The notes under the pieces were generated by a model. It saw nothing but the letters and a program-made list of their open reading frames with translations, had not been told where the DNA came from and searched no databases. Position numbers and translations under genes: made by a program. Below are positions 48,911 to 60,954 of a stretch of 64,000 bases of DNA, one piece after another (positions within the stretch are counted from its first letter, which is position 1; each line of letters opens with the position of its first letter). This stretch comes from Paracyclopina nana (Eukaryota > Arthropoda > Copepoda > Cyclopoida > Cyclopettidae), in contig JAGUCH010000001.1 of NCBI GenBank assembly GCA_019096065.1, positions 12,400,001 to 12,464,000 of the forward strand, given 5' to 3'.

Positions 48911-51900
48911 TTTCGATGCTTTTTACGGTGCTGCAAAATTATTCTACGTTATAAAAGTGCTTAAAAAGTTGTGATCCTGCACAATGTTTGCACAGATGTC
49001 CAAGACGCACTACAGACTGTGAGCAATTTTTCGCCTAGCTTTCGGCAGCTTTCAAAACAAGGTACACGTGCTTGATCGGCGGGATTTTCAAAGTGTCAGA
49101 CTGTCACTCATATTTCTTTTTTCATGGGAATCGTACAATGGGCTTTCAATACCAGGATATTTATTCGCCAAAACTTGTGGAGCAATAAATCTCGCCAACA
49201 TTTACAGCAGCCAGCTTCAGCAGCACTTCTCGCAAATCCATGCTCCTGCGATACGAAGATTTTCCGCATTGAATACCCCTTTTTTGGCCTTAGTATTTTC
49301 TAAACAAACAATAGAAACGTCAGCTTCGTTTCTACTCGAAAATGAAATCACTTCTGAATTTACTAGACATGACAACTTTCAGCCAATGGGCCAAATTGGC
49401 TAATTAGGTAACTAAATTGTGCAGAAACTTATGGGGCTTTTTTCATATGCCATGAAATGTAAATAATAAGTTAGGCAAGGTGACACTAACTAATGGCTTA
49501 GAATGGTAATGCTGAGAGACGAGGCACTCTCCTTAATTATTCATTTTATCAGGAAAAAGGTAAATATTGGGGCTGAATTGTTGCATAAATGTAAGGAGCG
49601 TTTGTCGACGAATACCATCCATGCAGCGCCAAGGCATAGCTGAGTAATGCTTGAAGTTCGACTCAACTTTTGAGCCTGAGGAAAGCCTATAAAAACTTTC
49701 ATCAACCCTCACATTCAGCCTCTAGCCTACTACAACAAATGGTTTGGTTCAAGGCCAATTAGCTGAAGAGACAAAAGCTCCACAGAAGCTATTTTCTATG
49801 ATTTCATGAAACTAATTTTGCTGGTACGCGTGCCAAAAAGCAGCTATATATATAGGGTACTTGAGTGTGAACACGAGCAATAAAGTGCTAGAATCGACGG
49901 CTAGCTAAAGCCCTCGTTTACGAATGGCAGGCAATAATTTAAGCTGTAGTGGAACACAAAACTTTCAAGTTTGCATCTTATTGTATTTTTGCTGAATCAT
50001 TTGTCAAATATTCATGCGTGGTTTCCCAAGTTTCTCGTTCATTTACGCAACATTATTTCCTTTTTCAGAAAATACGGCGCTTGCATCCATTTGTTACTCT
50101 ACTGTGACACCAGAATAAGCAACAACAGTATTTGCCAAGGGAAGCTATGGAATTTCTTGCTGCTGCTTTTTAAAGCCACGAATGAATGCTGGAAACACAG
50201 TCGGGCGTCCAGTAAGGGGAGAGAGAGGAAATTGCTCTCTCTTCTTTCCCCACAAATAGAAAAACTTCTCAATCCTCCTACGTAGTATGTCTGACCGAAC
50301 CATGTGATAAAGTCTGCAAAATCATCATGTTTGGATTTATATGCAATGCGGTCGTGCCATTAGTAGTCGGAAAGTGGTTTTTCATCAATATGCAAATGCT
50401 CAAGAAGTTGCCAAAAGTGGCTTTCTCGGTAGAAGAGCACTATGAAAAATCCCTTTTGGGATTTCAGCGATTAAGGCCTCTAAAGCAAAGCTTTTGCTAC
50501 ACTGTCAGTTCAGACCAGGTGACTTTCTATTCACGAAAGATGATGAAAGGATGAAAAAAGTATTATGCTGACACTTGTTATTTTCAGCACATTGTAAGCC
50601 ACATCAAGAGGAAAAGAAGCTAACGAGGATAAGTCATACACACACATGTACACTGTTTGGGATGCCAAAGATCAGTTTACACATCAAAAGCTGAATTGCG
50701 CAATACACATGACCTGCTTGTTGCTTGCTTTTTGTCATGAAAGCTGTCATGGCAAAATTGTAAAAAGCTGGCTGACATAGTGTGGAAAAATGGGTGGCAG
50801 AATTTTTGTGCAACAGTAACTTTTCGAGGGAAACATCAATAAAAAGACACTCAGTAAATAAAAAAGTATTTTTACAGATCTCCAAGACTCCCACGAGGTG
50901 TCAACAGACGAACACGACAACTTACCTCAAAGATTAACAAGAGTGAATGTTAGAGTCCTTCTCATGCAAAGGGAAATTGCCTAAATAATGCGTGTGTGTG
51001 CAACGAGCTCACTGTTTGGTAGCTCTGCAACGACTGTTATCAGAGAAGAAAAGAGAAAGGGGCCTTGGCTCGACGGCGACAACTTACGTGACAGAGAAAG
51101 CGTGAACAGCTGTGCTGTATAGTTATTCTGAAGGCCTTAACTGGTTTTTTTCACACTAGCATCTTAATTGAAACAAGGCCAAATAAAGGCATGTTTTTGC
51201 ATGAATGCAAACGAAAATAGAAAATCCTTTTTTGAAAGGAAATGGACCTTCCGGTCAATGATGCTTGAAAGATTCATATATACTACATACCATACATCTG
51301 ACCCAAAATGTAAAACCCATGCATAATATCAGTTGAGGTGGGCATAACAACATTACTGTTGAGGATAAATGAATGCTTGAGTACATTAATACTTTCAAAC
51401 CAGTAGCACCGTACATACACATGACTGCGCGGTCCTGAATGACTTCATGAGGTCCTGAATACTTGCCTTCATATTATCCCACTCTACATCCCACTTTGGT
51501 AGTATCCTAACACGAAGAAATCGTTAAATGAAAGAAACGTTGACCAAGAAGCCAGGAAAAATCATCAAGGCCTTTTATATACTCTTCATCTATCACTCCT
51601 AAAGGAATGCGCTATGACAAAGCCCTGCATATTGACAGCTCTACGTGGGTAGTATACTGAGGACTCCTTGGCGAAAAGGAACTTCGCGTTCCAATTCTTT
51701 AAGGAGCTGGTAAATGAATAGAGCATCATGCCCTGTTCATCTACTCTACTTTTTCGCAACTTTCTTGTCATACCTTTCCAAAAAAGTTGTCGTAGCACCA
51801 CGAAAACGAATTTCTATTAGCTGTCGTAGCTTGCAAGGATGTTAGTCAGAGAACCCTCTATGATTGACTAAACTATTGCAACTTTGGAAAGAATCTACCG

Positions 51901-51914
51901 AAATGATATACCTG

Positions 51915-52175
51915 ATTGAATGTTTTAGTAGCAGGCCGGCTTTACTTGATGTAGGACTCATCCTTACGTAAGGACAGACTGAACCAAACGAAGGCTGGAA
52001 GGATTTGGACAAAGGCAAATCAAAATATTCAACAAAATGACAGACCTGGTAGAATGTTTTAGTCGGCCCTAGCAGGCAGGCTTTACTTGCTGAAAGACTT
52101 GTCATTACGTTAGGGCAGTGTAAACCAAAGGAAGTTTGGAAGATTACCCCTTGAACCAAGGCAAATCAAAATTGA
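51915..52175. repeat. Imperfect direct repeat, period about 135 bp
   Basis: Two diverged tandem copies begin at GAATGTTTTAG (about 51918 and 52053). Both contain GCAGGC(C/A)GGCTTTACTTG, then a CTCAT/TGTCATT..TTACGT block, then AACCAAA and GAAG.TTGGAAGATT-like words. Origin unknown. Confidence 0.55.
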
Positions 52176-52644
52176 TATAGTCAGCCCTAGCCATTATGGG
52201 CTTAACTTGATCAACGTGCTTAGCCGCTTACCCGATTCGTACGCCTACGACTGGTCTTACACTGACTTAAGACATTTTCGTCGCTTAAATTACGCCTGAA
52301 ATAGACGTTGTAGGTGAACAAGCCACAAAGAGACAAAACGAGGACTTTTTGGATGACAATGTTCGCTCGAAATGAAACATTCATGTGTATTTGGAAAATT
52401 CTTGATGAGGCTGCACCAAATAAATGCCCTCATTCACCAACGTAATGGTTATTGTGATGACTTGACCTTGCACATTTGTGGTTGGCTCCTTTTTGTAGCT
52501 TAGCTGCGCGTATGAATAGAAGCCATTTAGGCCAAAAGTATATCTCAGCAAATGAGAGTGTCGACAATTGATGGACATCAGTGCAACTATTCTTTAGAAG
52601 TCCAACGCGGGAAATTGCTCTGACGACCCCTCGGGCAATTGGTG

Positions 52645-53864
52645 CCCAACCAGAATTTTGCCGAAATTATCGGTTAATATTCGGGACCATTTTGATATCA
52701 AATTTGATCTTGAATACTTCGCGAATCGGGGTTTAATCCGTGACGGAATTCACTGCTGAGAAATCGATTTGCTCATGAAAAGTAACTGAAATTCAATGTT
52801 GATTACTTACTGATTGTTTCATATGCTTGGCCACTTTCAGCAGAATGTTCAGGAACTTTTCAGGAACTTTTCAGGAACTTTTCAGGAATTGATTTCAGTT
52901 AATATTCAAGGACTTGATTTCAGTTATTATTCAAGGACCTGTCAAAAATTAATTTTTGGGGGAGCTTTCTAGCTTTTTGATTTAGCTTTCTCTTTCTTTA
53001 GACTATGATGGATTTTAAGTGTAAGAAAGAAAGTTAGAAAAGCTAGAAAGAAAGTTTACCCATGGTGGATTCGAACCCATGAACCTCAGATTCCTCAGAT
53101 TTGGAATCCAGTGCCTTGCCTCTAGACCACAGATGTCTCACTCTGATTTAGGCTTTTTTAGCTATAATATTGCGCAGAATATACTCTAGATGGAGCTAGC
53201 TTTAATTTTTAGAGTACTTGAAAATGTCTTTTAAGTCCATTTGTCACTGAATAGTTCTTGAACTATGAAAAAATAATCATTCTGGAAAATTTATTGACAT
53301 GAACACTCCTGAATTGTAATTGAATATTCAAGTTTCATTCATTATTGAAAAGCTACTGAACATAAGCTCTTGCATAGTTCTTGAATTGTCAAGAAGCTTT
53401 TGTTGCTGAAAAGTTGCTGAAATGAACATTACTGAATAGTTCTGGAAAAATTAAGCTTAATTTCTTGTTGAAAAGTTGATGATTGAAAGTTCTTGAATAG
53501 TTCTTGAATTATCAAAGAGTATTCCTTATTGAAAAGTTGTTGAATTTAACATTACTGAATAGTTCTTGAATAGTCAAGAAGTATACATTGTTGAAAAGTT
53601 GCTGAAATCAAAGTTTCTGAATAGTTCTTGAGTAGTCAAGACATATTCATTATTGAAAAGTTACAGAGCTAAACCTATTGAATAGTTCCCAAGCAGTCAA
53701 TAGCTTTTCACACAGAGAAGTTGTTGAAAAGTTACTGAGCTTAAAGTTCTTGATTTGTTCCCGAGCACTCGAGTAGTTTTCATCAATGAAAAGCTCCCGA
53801 AAAGCTCATTTTGCCAATTCGGGAACTATTCAGGCCCGAATCGGTAACTAAAATTCTGGTTGGG
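52645..53864. repeat. 1.2-kb repeat block framed by a 15-bp inverted repeat
   Basis: CCCAACCAGAATTTT at 52645-52659 is matched by its exact complement at 53850-53864. Inside are four copies of an 11-bp tandem unit (TTCAGGAACTT, about 52848-52890), a tRNA-like segment, and about 600 bp of degenerate tandem repeats of roughly 60-65 bp built from GAATAGTTCTTGAATAGTC and TGAAAAGTTGCTGAA. No clear target duplication and no transposase frame were found. It may be a composite non-autonomous transposon. Confidence 0.6.
53056..53136 (-). pseudogene. tRNA-like segment (tRNA pseudogene or SINE head)
   Basis: The minus strand has an A box (TGGTCTAGAGG), a loop with CCA flanked as in an anticodon loop (TTCCAAA), and a perfect B box (GGTTCGAATCC). 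The acceptor stem does not pair and the T stem is offset, so it is not a functional tRNA. Confidence 0.6.
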
Positions 53865-54409
53865 TGGATGTAGCCAAGTCCGCAGATAGGGCCGAAATGG
53901 TTTATTTTATGCTCTTTTCGTGATAATGCAGTGCGTCAATAGAAAGCCAAACCATCCTAAGCCAGCATAGAGCTTTAGAGCATCCTACTTAAAAAAATCA
54001 AAATTAAGTTATTGAGGCCAACTTGCTTTTTTTACGCCAATGTTTATGAAGGACGCCATCGCAAATTCGATGCTCACAAATGTTTTTTTGTGGAACAAAG
54101 TTTGTGCCATGCTAGTACAGCAAGTTTCATATGTTTATACGGAAAGTAATTGCATTGACAATTACCTTTAACTTACTAGCTGACAAATTCAGTTTTCATC
54201 TGACTATTGTTTAACAGAGTAAATGGTTACTTTGTACCTTCAAAGGATTCATTGGCAATGCAAGGAGACCATTAGGAAGAATGGCTCTGTAGAAGTGCAG
54301 TATCACTTCCGCACCATTTCATGCGATTCGAGCTTTCGGTTGCTCGGAAGACCCATGGAACACACTTTTAGGTCAATAACAATAGGGGTACATTAGCTTA
54401 GTACATTAT

Positions 54410-54415
54410 TTTATT
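54410..54415 (-). terminator. Poly(A) signal of the small heat-shock gene
   Basis: AATAAA on the minus strand about 75 nt after the stop codon. Confidence 0.5.
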
Positions 54416-54487
54416 CTCGAGATTCTTCTGTTCATAATACAAAGTAGTAGCATTAAAGGCATGCCTTCGCATGAATTATCACAAGAT

Positions 54488-55030
54488 TTAGTTCTTCATT
54501 TGGATAGGCACTTTCCTTTCATCCTTAATGGCCTCAAGTTTGGGTGCGGAAACCATAAGAAGTCCGTCGGCTGACAAGTTGGACGTCACGCTGTCAGGCT
54601 TGCAGCCTTTCGGCAAGGTGAAACTTCTTGAAAATTGCCTGCAACCATAGCTTTTGTAGTTATCCTTCTCGTCCTTTTCCTCGTGTTTGGCCTCAACAGT
54701 GACAACATTATCCTTAATCTTGATTTGCAGCTCCTCAGGTTTGAAGCCATTTGTATCAATGCTAACCTCAAAGTTGCTGTCGTCCTCCTTGACACGAAGC
54801 ACTTGATCTTTGAGTTGGGGCATGATGCGCATTGTGTCATCATCGAAGAAGTTCTTGGGCATCAACCACCGGCTTGGGACATAGGTATCGCGCATGAGAT
54901 CCACGCGATTGAAGCTGTTATCCCTCCAGATGTCATTCCTCATCCTGTCAAAGTCGTCCCAAGCGCTGGAGAAGAAGGGATCGTCCCAGAAAAAGTTGCG
55001 CCTTGTCACAGGAACGTTGAATAGAGCCAT
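54488..55030 (-). CDS. Small heat-shock protein (alpha-crystallin family)
   Basis: Intronless gene for a 180-aa ATP-independent chaperone. The N-terminal arm is rich in Trp, Phe and Asp (RRNFFWDDPFFSSAWDDFD). The alpha-crystallin domain spans about 73-160 (VLRVKEDDSNFEVSIDTNGF, then ELQIKIKDNVVTVEAKHEEK, then SRSFTLPKGCKPDSVTSNLS with ADGLLMVSAPK). A C-terminal VPI tripeptide stands where the oligomer-forming I-x-I/V motif is usual. I chose MALFNVP as the start; an in-frame ATG 15 codons upstream lies within the likely 5' leader. Lack of introns fits a heat-induced gene, as does the promoter. Confidence 0.96.
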   Translation of the reverse strand: MALFNVPVTRRNFFWDDPFFSSAWDDFDRMRNDIWRDNSFNRVDLMRDTYVPSRWLMPKNFFDDDTMRIMPQLKDQVLRVKEDDSNFEVSIDTNGFKPEELQIKIKDNVVTVEAKHEEKDEKDNYKSYGCRQFSRSFTLPKGCKPDSVTSNLSADGLLMVSAPKLEAIKDERKVPIQMKN

Positions 55031-55120
55031 TTTACTCAGTGTAGATTGATGTTGCTCTTCGTGAGTTGCTTGCAAGTTTGCTCGTCTTGATTTACTGAAT
55101 GAGAGCCGAGAGCTCTTGTC

Positions 55121-55132
55121 CTTTTATATATG
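55121..55132 (-). promoter_or_regulatory. TATA box of the small heat-shock gene
   Basis: TATATAAAAG on the minus strand about 90-100 bp upstream of the start codon, placing transcription start near 55095, close to an initiator-like CTCATTC. Confidence 0.7.
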
Positions 55133-55140
55133 AGACTGTC

Positions 55141-55148
55141 GAATTTTC
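55141..55148 (-). promoter_or_regulatory. Heat-shock element half-site pair
   Basis: GAATTTTC (GAA-nn-TTC, palindromic) directly upstream of the TATA box. Confidence 0.5.
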
Positions 55149-55196
55149 GAGCCTATTCTGTAACCATCTCATTTGAAACGCGCAAGGAAAAGCAAT

Positions 55197-55209
55197 GAAT
55201 ATTCCAGAA
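55197..55209 (-). promoter_or_regulatory. Heat-shock element, three perfect units
   Basis: GAATATTCCAGAA fits GAA-nn-TTC-nn-GAA exactly, the HSF trimer site, about 70 bp upstream of the TATA box. Confidence 0.78.
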
Positions 55210-57049
55210 TTGCGTAGGAGTTTCTCGACAGAATGCGAACGGCAAGTCGAGCCGCGCTCAATAATGGAAAAGATCGGTAAAATCTGACTAATGAGCCTTC
55301 TAAAATAGCTCATTAAATCGTAAGAAAATGCGGCAACTATATTCTATTTCAGTCACGAAATAGCCAATCGATGAGTGCATTTTCCGGTTGAGAATTTGTA
55401 TGTGCGGCCTTAGACTGACGTGCTCGATACTTATACAGGCAAGGTATTTCAAGGGATCGCAACTTTGCGCAGGGCTTAAAAAATTCCATGCATCTCTAGC
55501 GTGTTGACTCATGCCATCTATTTTCATGAGATCATCACGATTGCCATATTTCTTTTTAAACCCGACTCTTGATCCCCATTCATAATTAAAAATAAAATTA
55601 GAAAATTATAGTATCGTCCCAACTACAAGTGTACATAGCCTGCCAGAAATCCGAACTCTTCACTATTTTCTGTGTATCACATTAACTACAACTTATTTGA
55701 GAGCGACAATGATAAGCTATCATTCAGAGTAGAATACAAATGTGTGATTCGTCTTTTATTGCTTTTAAATGTTCGAAATACTTTTTTGGGAGGTAGCCGA
55801 CAATGATTCCTGGAGTCCGAAGTCATCATTTTGGCTCACAGTGGATGAGCCAAAAACTTGTTAGCATGAATTTTTAGCCGTAACCAGATTACATAATATT
55901 GTCAAGTAATAGGTAGACTAGTTAAAAAACTGGTTCGTGAGACGAAAAAATGAGCTTATTTTGAAGCTTTGCCGCAGCTCAGTAGAAAATCATAAAAACA
56001 AAGTTCGATGAGTAGGTGATGCAATGATTGACGAGAAACAAGGCGGAACAAATGTCGACATCAGTCACATCGTCACTAGCTAAAAACCTTCTAACCATTT
56101 TCCCGCAAATATAATTCCGAGGACGAAATATATAGTTACCAGAGTTCACTAGCCCAGACAATTCAAGCTGCCCCTAACTAGACTAGAACTGGATTAGTCA
56201 TGAAAGTCCTCGGAGCTAACGGAACTTGTTTCTTTCCGCCCTCGTAACCTATCAGCTGGCAATCACCCAAACTTCATCATCATGCCAAAGCAGTCAGTCT
56301 TGTTTGTTTTACGCATTGCTTTTTTTGCCCATCGAATTTTGGGGAGAGGTACTATATTTCCGAAAATGTGACAGGAATTGTGTTTGCGAATTACGGCATT
56401 TGTTGTGGCATAATTGCAATTCCGTCAAGAAAGGCGAGGAATTTTTCACCGGCTTTCTATGGTGTGCGTTAAGCCTCCTCCCTTTCGCCGAGAGAAAGTC
56501 CACAAGTGACAGTTCGGACCGTCGAGATGCAGCACTGCTTTGGGCCTAAACACCATTAGAAAGCTGGCCTTAAATGGCTAGTACTCGTGGAAAGTGGCCA
56601 ACTTTCCATGCGGCTTTCGCACATCCACCAAATAGAAAGCCATCAAACTTTGAGTTCCAGAGCCATTTTCACCACAGTCGTTTCGCGGAAAACTTGAAAG
56701 CTGAGAAAAATAAATAATGCGTAGCTATTAACGAGTGTGGCATTCACAGAAAAAACGTCCCTTGAATTTGGCTTTTTGCGCCAACGCTTGGCCACTAACG
56801 AATCCAGGTGTACCAGGCAAGCGTCAAAACTTTGGCGCGCGCGCTTTTCATCCGAAAATAGCGCGTGCGTGTAAAGCAACATCCAAGGCCACAACGTAGA
56901 ATTGTAGTAGTAAATTGGGCAGGCCGAGATGGCTTGAGCGCGCTCTCCTTCACTCTCTCTCTCTATGTGTGCTGGCTCCTCCGTTGGCTTGACTCAGTCC
57001 AGAACTAGTTTTGTTGGGCCCAGTATTAGTTCAGGCCACCACCTGTCCA

Positions 57050-58210
57050 ATGAGTAAAACCTCAATTTCCAAGAACCTCTCGAGGAAGACCAGACGGCAG
57101 CCGCCACCACCTTCCAGAAGACCACGAAGGCCGTCGAGAAGCGGCCTCGGCATGAAGCGCAAGACCACCCCACAACCCCCGCCCGTTTTGACAACAACAT
57201 CTGACAAAAAGGCCAGAAAGACCAAGATCATCGAGGCCGTGGCGGAGGACACGGTGCCCGACGTGGCGGGCGATTTCCAATTTGAGGAGGCCGACGAGGA
57301 GGCCTTGTCGTTGTTCAGCAATATCGAGTTTGACATCGACGAAACCGAGTGCCTGCGTAAGGTGGCCCTGGCCGCGGCCGCGGAAGTGGCTGCTGCAAAG
57401 GTTGTTGAGAGCAGCGAGGACTCGGACGAGGACAGCAGTAGCGAAAATAGCGAGGAGCAGGACCAGATGATCACCTCGGTGATGCCCACGCAGCAGGAGC
57501 AGCCTGCAGTGGCTGTTCAGTCGCAGCAGCAGCTGCAACCAGTTGCGCAGCACCAGGAACACTGGGAGGCATTTGACCCGTACCACTTCATCAAGAACTT
57601 GCCACCACTCACGCCGGAAATGCGCTCCAGACACCCCGCGCTGCCGCTCAAGACCCGAAGCAGCCCGGGCTTCACGCTCGTCCTAGATCTCGACGAGACC
57701 CTGGTGCATTGCTCGCTGCAGGAGCTGGAGGACGCCACCCTATCCTTCCCAGTGGACTTTCAGAACACCACCTACCAGGTGTTCGTGCGCACAAGGCCCC
57801 ACATCAAGGAGTTCCTGGAGAGGGTGTCGCGCAAGTTTGAAGTGGCCCTCTTCACAGCCTCCAAGAAGGTGTACGCGGACAAGCTGCTCAACCTCTTGGA
57901 TCCGGGGCGAAAGTGGATCAAGTACCGGCTCTTCCGTGAACACTGCGTGTGCGTCAACGGCAACTACATCAAGGACTTGAACATCCTGGGTCGGGATCTG
58001 TCCAAGACGGTCATCATCGACAACTCACCGCAAGCCTTCGGCTACCAGCTGGAGAACGGCATCCCCATCAACTCGTGGTTCATGGACCCGAACGACAACG
58101 AACTCATGAAATTGGTGCCCTTCCTCGAGATGCTGGCGGACGAAGCCAAGGACGTGCGTCCGTACATCCGCGAACACTTCAAACTCTTTTCGTACTTGCC
58201 TGCCGATTAA
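57050..58210 (+). CDS. CTDSPL2: CTD small phosphatase-like protein 2 (CTDSPL2 type)
   Basis: Single-exon gene, 386 aa, encoding an FCP/SCP-type HAD phosphatase. The catalytic DxDxT motif is in [16 protein letters not shown]; the second motif is [14 protein letters not shown]; the third acidic motif is [16 protein letters not shown]. The segment [20 protein letters not shown] just before the catalytic domain is diagnostic for CTDSPL2 rather than SCP1-3. The N-terminal 150 residues are basic, Pro-rich, then acidic and Gln-rich, as expected for a disordered arm. Lack of introns in a gene whose vertebrate counterpart has many suggests intron loss or a retrocopy that kept function. Codon use is GC-rich. 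Convergent with the XK-related gene. Confidence 0.95.
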   Translation: MSKTSISKNLSRKTRRQPPPPSRRPRRPSRSGLGMKRKTTPQPPPVLTTTSDKKARKTKIIEAVAEDTVPDVAGDFQFEEADEEALSLFSNIEFDIDETECLRKVALAAAAEVAAAKVVESSEDSDEDSSSENSEEQDQMITSVMPTQQEQPAVAVQSQQQLQPVAQHQEHWEAFDPYHFIKNLPPLTPEMRSRHPALPLKTRSSPGFTLVLDLDETLVHCSLQELEDATLSFPVDFQNTTYQVFVRTRPHIKEFLERVSRKFEVALFTASKKVYADKLLNLLDPGRKWIKYRLFREHCVCVNGNYIKDLNILGRDLSKTVIIDNSPQAFGYQLENGIPINSWFMDPNDNELMKLVPFLEMLADEAKDVRPYIREHFKLFSYLPAD

Positions 58211-58860
58211 GCTTGGGAAATGGCTCCTACACTAGTCGTATTATGTCGAGACTTTTTATTACTGGTGCCTTTCCAGCAGTAAAAGGCAAATCAAAGTGTT
58301 GCCTTATCCATGAAATTAACCCATAATTATCAACGCGGCGGCGGCAGCGGTTTCTACGACTACTACAACAGCTTCGACGATGCAGTTTTAAACAAGTGTC
58401 TACCGGTCAAGCGACTCTGGAATGGAAAAAAACAGGTCATACTTGAAATCGTGCCTCCAAAACCAAATCTGCCAAATCCCATGATCACAGCGGCGCCTGC
58501 TCACGAATATATACACCCACACCTCTTTGTAAAGTAGCTAGAAAAATGTATTAGGTGCAACAACCTTTTATGCCGACATATGACATGATTCACAAACTGA
58601 GAGAATTACTATCCAAAAGCCTTGATTTTTGCTTCGAAAAGATTACCCTTTGTACACAATTGATTCCAGCCCTTGTTTTACCTACACCCTTCTTCCCATA
58701 CCTATGTACTACAAGTATGATGAACGCAAGGAATATCGTATATGATACACATAATCGACTCTGTATGTCAGTGTTACAAATGTTATGAATCTTTGAATGT
58801 CTAAAAAGTCTATATTGTAAATGAAATATAGGAGAAATATAGCGTCATCACGAATGTAGT
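58211..58860. other. Convergent 3' region CTDSPL2 / XK-related
   Basis: 3' UTRs of two convergent genes. A GCGGCGGCGGCAGCGG run sits near 58335. No other gene seen. Confidence 0.45.
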
Positions 58861-60733
58861 CTACAGAGGAGTCTCATATTGGCGTTGGCTCTGCTGCAGT
58901 CGAAATTCGCGTCGTCTACTGTGGTGAGAAAGCTGAGGTACGAAGCTTTGGTGGTGGAGGTGGCCTCCATCATCGGCAGAGTCCACATCGCCTATGATAG
59001 AAATAAAAAATTATGGAATGTCAGCCCTGAAAGAAACTGGGATTTCATGCTCAAAATACCTTGGTCCCCACTCGAGTCATTCAGAGGGTCATTGATGTGA
59101 AGGTATGGCTGATGCGTTTTTACACCCGGATCAGGACGTACTATTATGTCACCGCCACCACCCACGTGATAGCTGTTGGAGGGTCTCTCAATCTGACCAG
59201 ACCTGATTTCGTTTTCTATCAACCGAAGTTTCTTCAATTGGCTCTCGTGCTTGGTCTGCAATTTTTGCTTGATTTCATGCAGAGGAGTCGTAGCCCTGTC
59301 AGGTAAAGGCTCTTTCCAGAACGGGGTAGGTGCAGTAGCAGTCTTCGCAGGTGGCGGAGGTAGGACGCTTGGTATTTTCTTCTTCTTCTTCAGGGCTGGA
59401 TTGAGCATGCAATTGAACACAGCCTGGTTATTGCTACACTCGTTGATGCCCATCTTCTCCAGTTGTGACAAGGAATTATGGCTATCTGAGCTGGACGAGG
59501 TCTGCGTTTTTCCAGGGACAGCAGCGACAGCCTCGTCGTCATCGTCGTCCTCCCGTTGGAATGCTGATGAGATCTTGCTGGTGTGGAACAGTCGATAGTA
59601 AAGCATCATGAAGAAAAGGCCACCGAAAAAGGCCAAGACCACAGTCATGACAACGTCTCTCCGCTGCTCTGGAGTGTAATCGAGTGAAGCTCGTACCGAG
59701 GTCATCCAGAGGCCAATGAGCAGGACGTTTTCGACTAAGGTGACAAAATAGAATATGGCGACTTTGAGCTTTGTCTTGCTACTATTCTTGTTGCTCTCCA
59801 CGTTCAGGTATGCGTAGTTGTGCACGTAGGAAAGCATGAAAGACCAGAACACTTTAGACCCCGCTGTCTTGCCCATCACCTCGGAGGAGGACGCGTCCTC
59901 GTTTTGGTACTGCTGGAAGATTAGCCACATGAACATGCACAACCAGTGCATGACGAGTACTAAAAAGATCCACAAGTTGAAGGCTGACGCATAGAACACA
60001 ATGGCGAGGATGCGCGAGGAGACCGTGCCAAGCCTCCAAAGTAGCTGAAATATTACTCCTATCCACGTCAACACGAGCTTGTCAATGTCTTTGTTTCGGA
60101 TGTTCTTGTTGAACGAGGCAAGGGCCCAACATATGTTGAATAACGACAGCACAGTCGACACACTGTGCACCTCGGACAGCAGGTGGGTCTGCGTGGCCAT
60201 GATGTAGCCTTGGACGATGAGCAAGGGGATGCCTTGAACAAACGCGTGAACCATTCGTATCACGCACAGGTTCCTTCATATGAAGATATTAATATATATG
60301 GGTAGTAAATACTTGAAGTCAAGGAATACCTCATTTCCCTTTTTACTAAGGGGATGGCTGAGCCCATGGGTAAAAAGAGCAATTTGCAGTATCGCCATAG
60401 CACTCCACATTGCAGAGCATGAGCTATGTAAAAAATTGCAGTTTTCGTCCGTCCTTGGTGCTCCTCGTCCTCGATGAACCATTTTATCGAGAGAGTCTGA
60501 CTGATGCACAGGGACACGATGATAGCAGCTACATTGAGTAAAACGGGTCATCTATCAGAAATTAAAACCGTGTCAAATTTCTCACCTAGCACTATGAGAA
60601 ACCAGAAGGTGAGCCCGTCTCTGAAAAAAGTGTATGCCACAATAATGTCGAAGGCCACGTCGCAAAAGTAGCTGGCCAACGAAATGAAGTTGAACAGAAT
60701 ATCACAAATGGGCAAAAAGTCCACCGAAACCAT
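58861..60733 (-). CDS. XK-related membrane protein
   Basis: XKR-family protein, 563 aa, four exons (60586-60733, 60330-60528, 59060-60273, 58861-58991). The family includes phospholipid scramblases (XKR4, 8, 9) and the VPS13-partner XK. The N-terminus (DILFNFISLASYFCDVAFDI, then AYTFFRDG) and the block around RNLCVIRMVHAFVQGIPLL match the first re-entrant and helical segments of XKRs. About eight further hydrophobic stretches run to residue 330. The C-terminal 220 residues are hydrophilic, with an acidic DDDDDEA run, a poly-Lys patch, a PP-rich stretch and a His/Gln/Arg-rich end. Such a long tail is closer to the XKR4/6/7 side than to XKR8. Scramblase activity and caspase cleavage cannot be read from sequence. 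It starts 221 bp after the stop of domino on the same strand. Confidence 0.85.
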
Positions 60734-60954
60734 TTTAAAGGCCGATTAGTTAACCCATGATGACTTGGAATGTTGTGTTCCGATAACTGTGCGATCTGCA
60801 GCAGCCCTTACCACCCGGCACGATCTTTACTACCTGTGCTCCTATGGTGGTGGTTGGACCTGCCCAAGCTGCCGAGCATGACTGCGGATATTCTTGCAGA
60901 AGGAATCTTTTTCTTATTTTTAGTAATTCATTGTTACATCAAAAATGTTAGCGT

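Larger units (their letters stand above)
48911..54487. other. Large intergenic region with repeats
   Basis: 5.6 kb between the divergently placed calbindin start and the small heat-shock gene 3' end. From 48.9 to 51.9 kb it is AT-rich single-copy-looking DNA with no frame that I can support. Then follow a 135-bp direct repeat and a 1.2-kb repeat block, both listed separately. Confidence 0.5.
55031..57049. other. Divergent intergenic region sHSP / CTDSPL2
   Basis: About 2 kb between two divergent genes. Apart from the heat-shock promoter it shows a CT run near 56947-56965 close to the phosphatase start and no further gene. A CG-rich run (GGCGCGCGCGC) lies near 56835. Confidence 0.45.

Noticed and set aside
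53056..53136. Functional tRNA gene (anticodon CCA)
   Set aside because: The acceptor stem does not pair, the anticodon stem relies on G-U pairs and the T stem is shifted.
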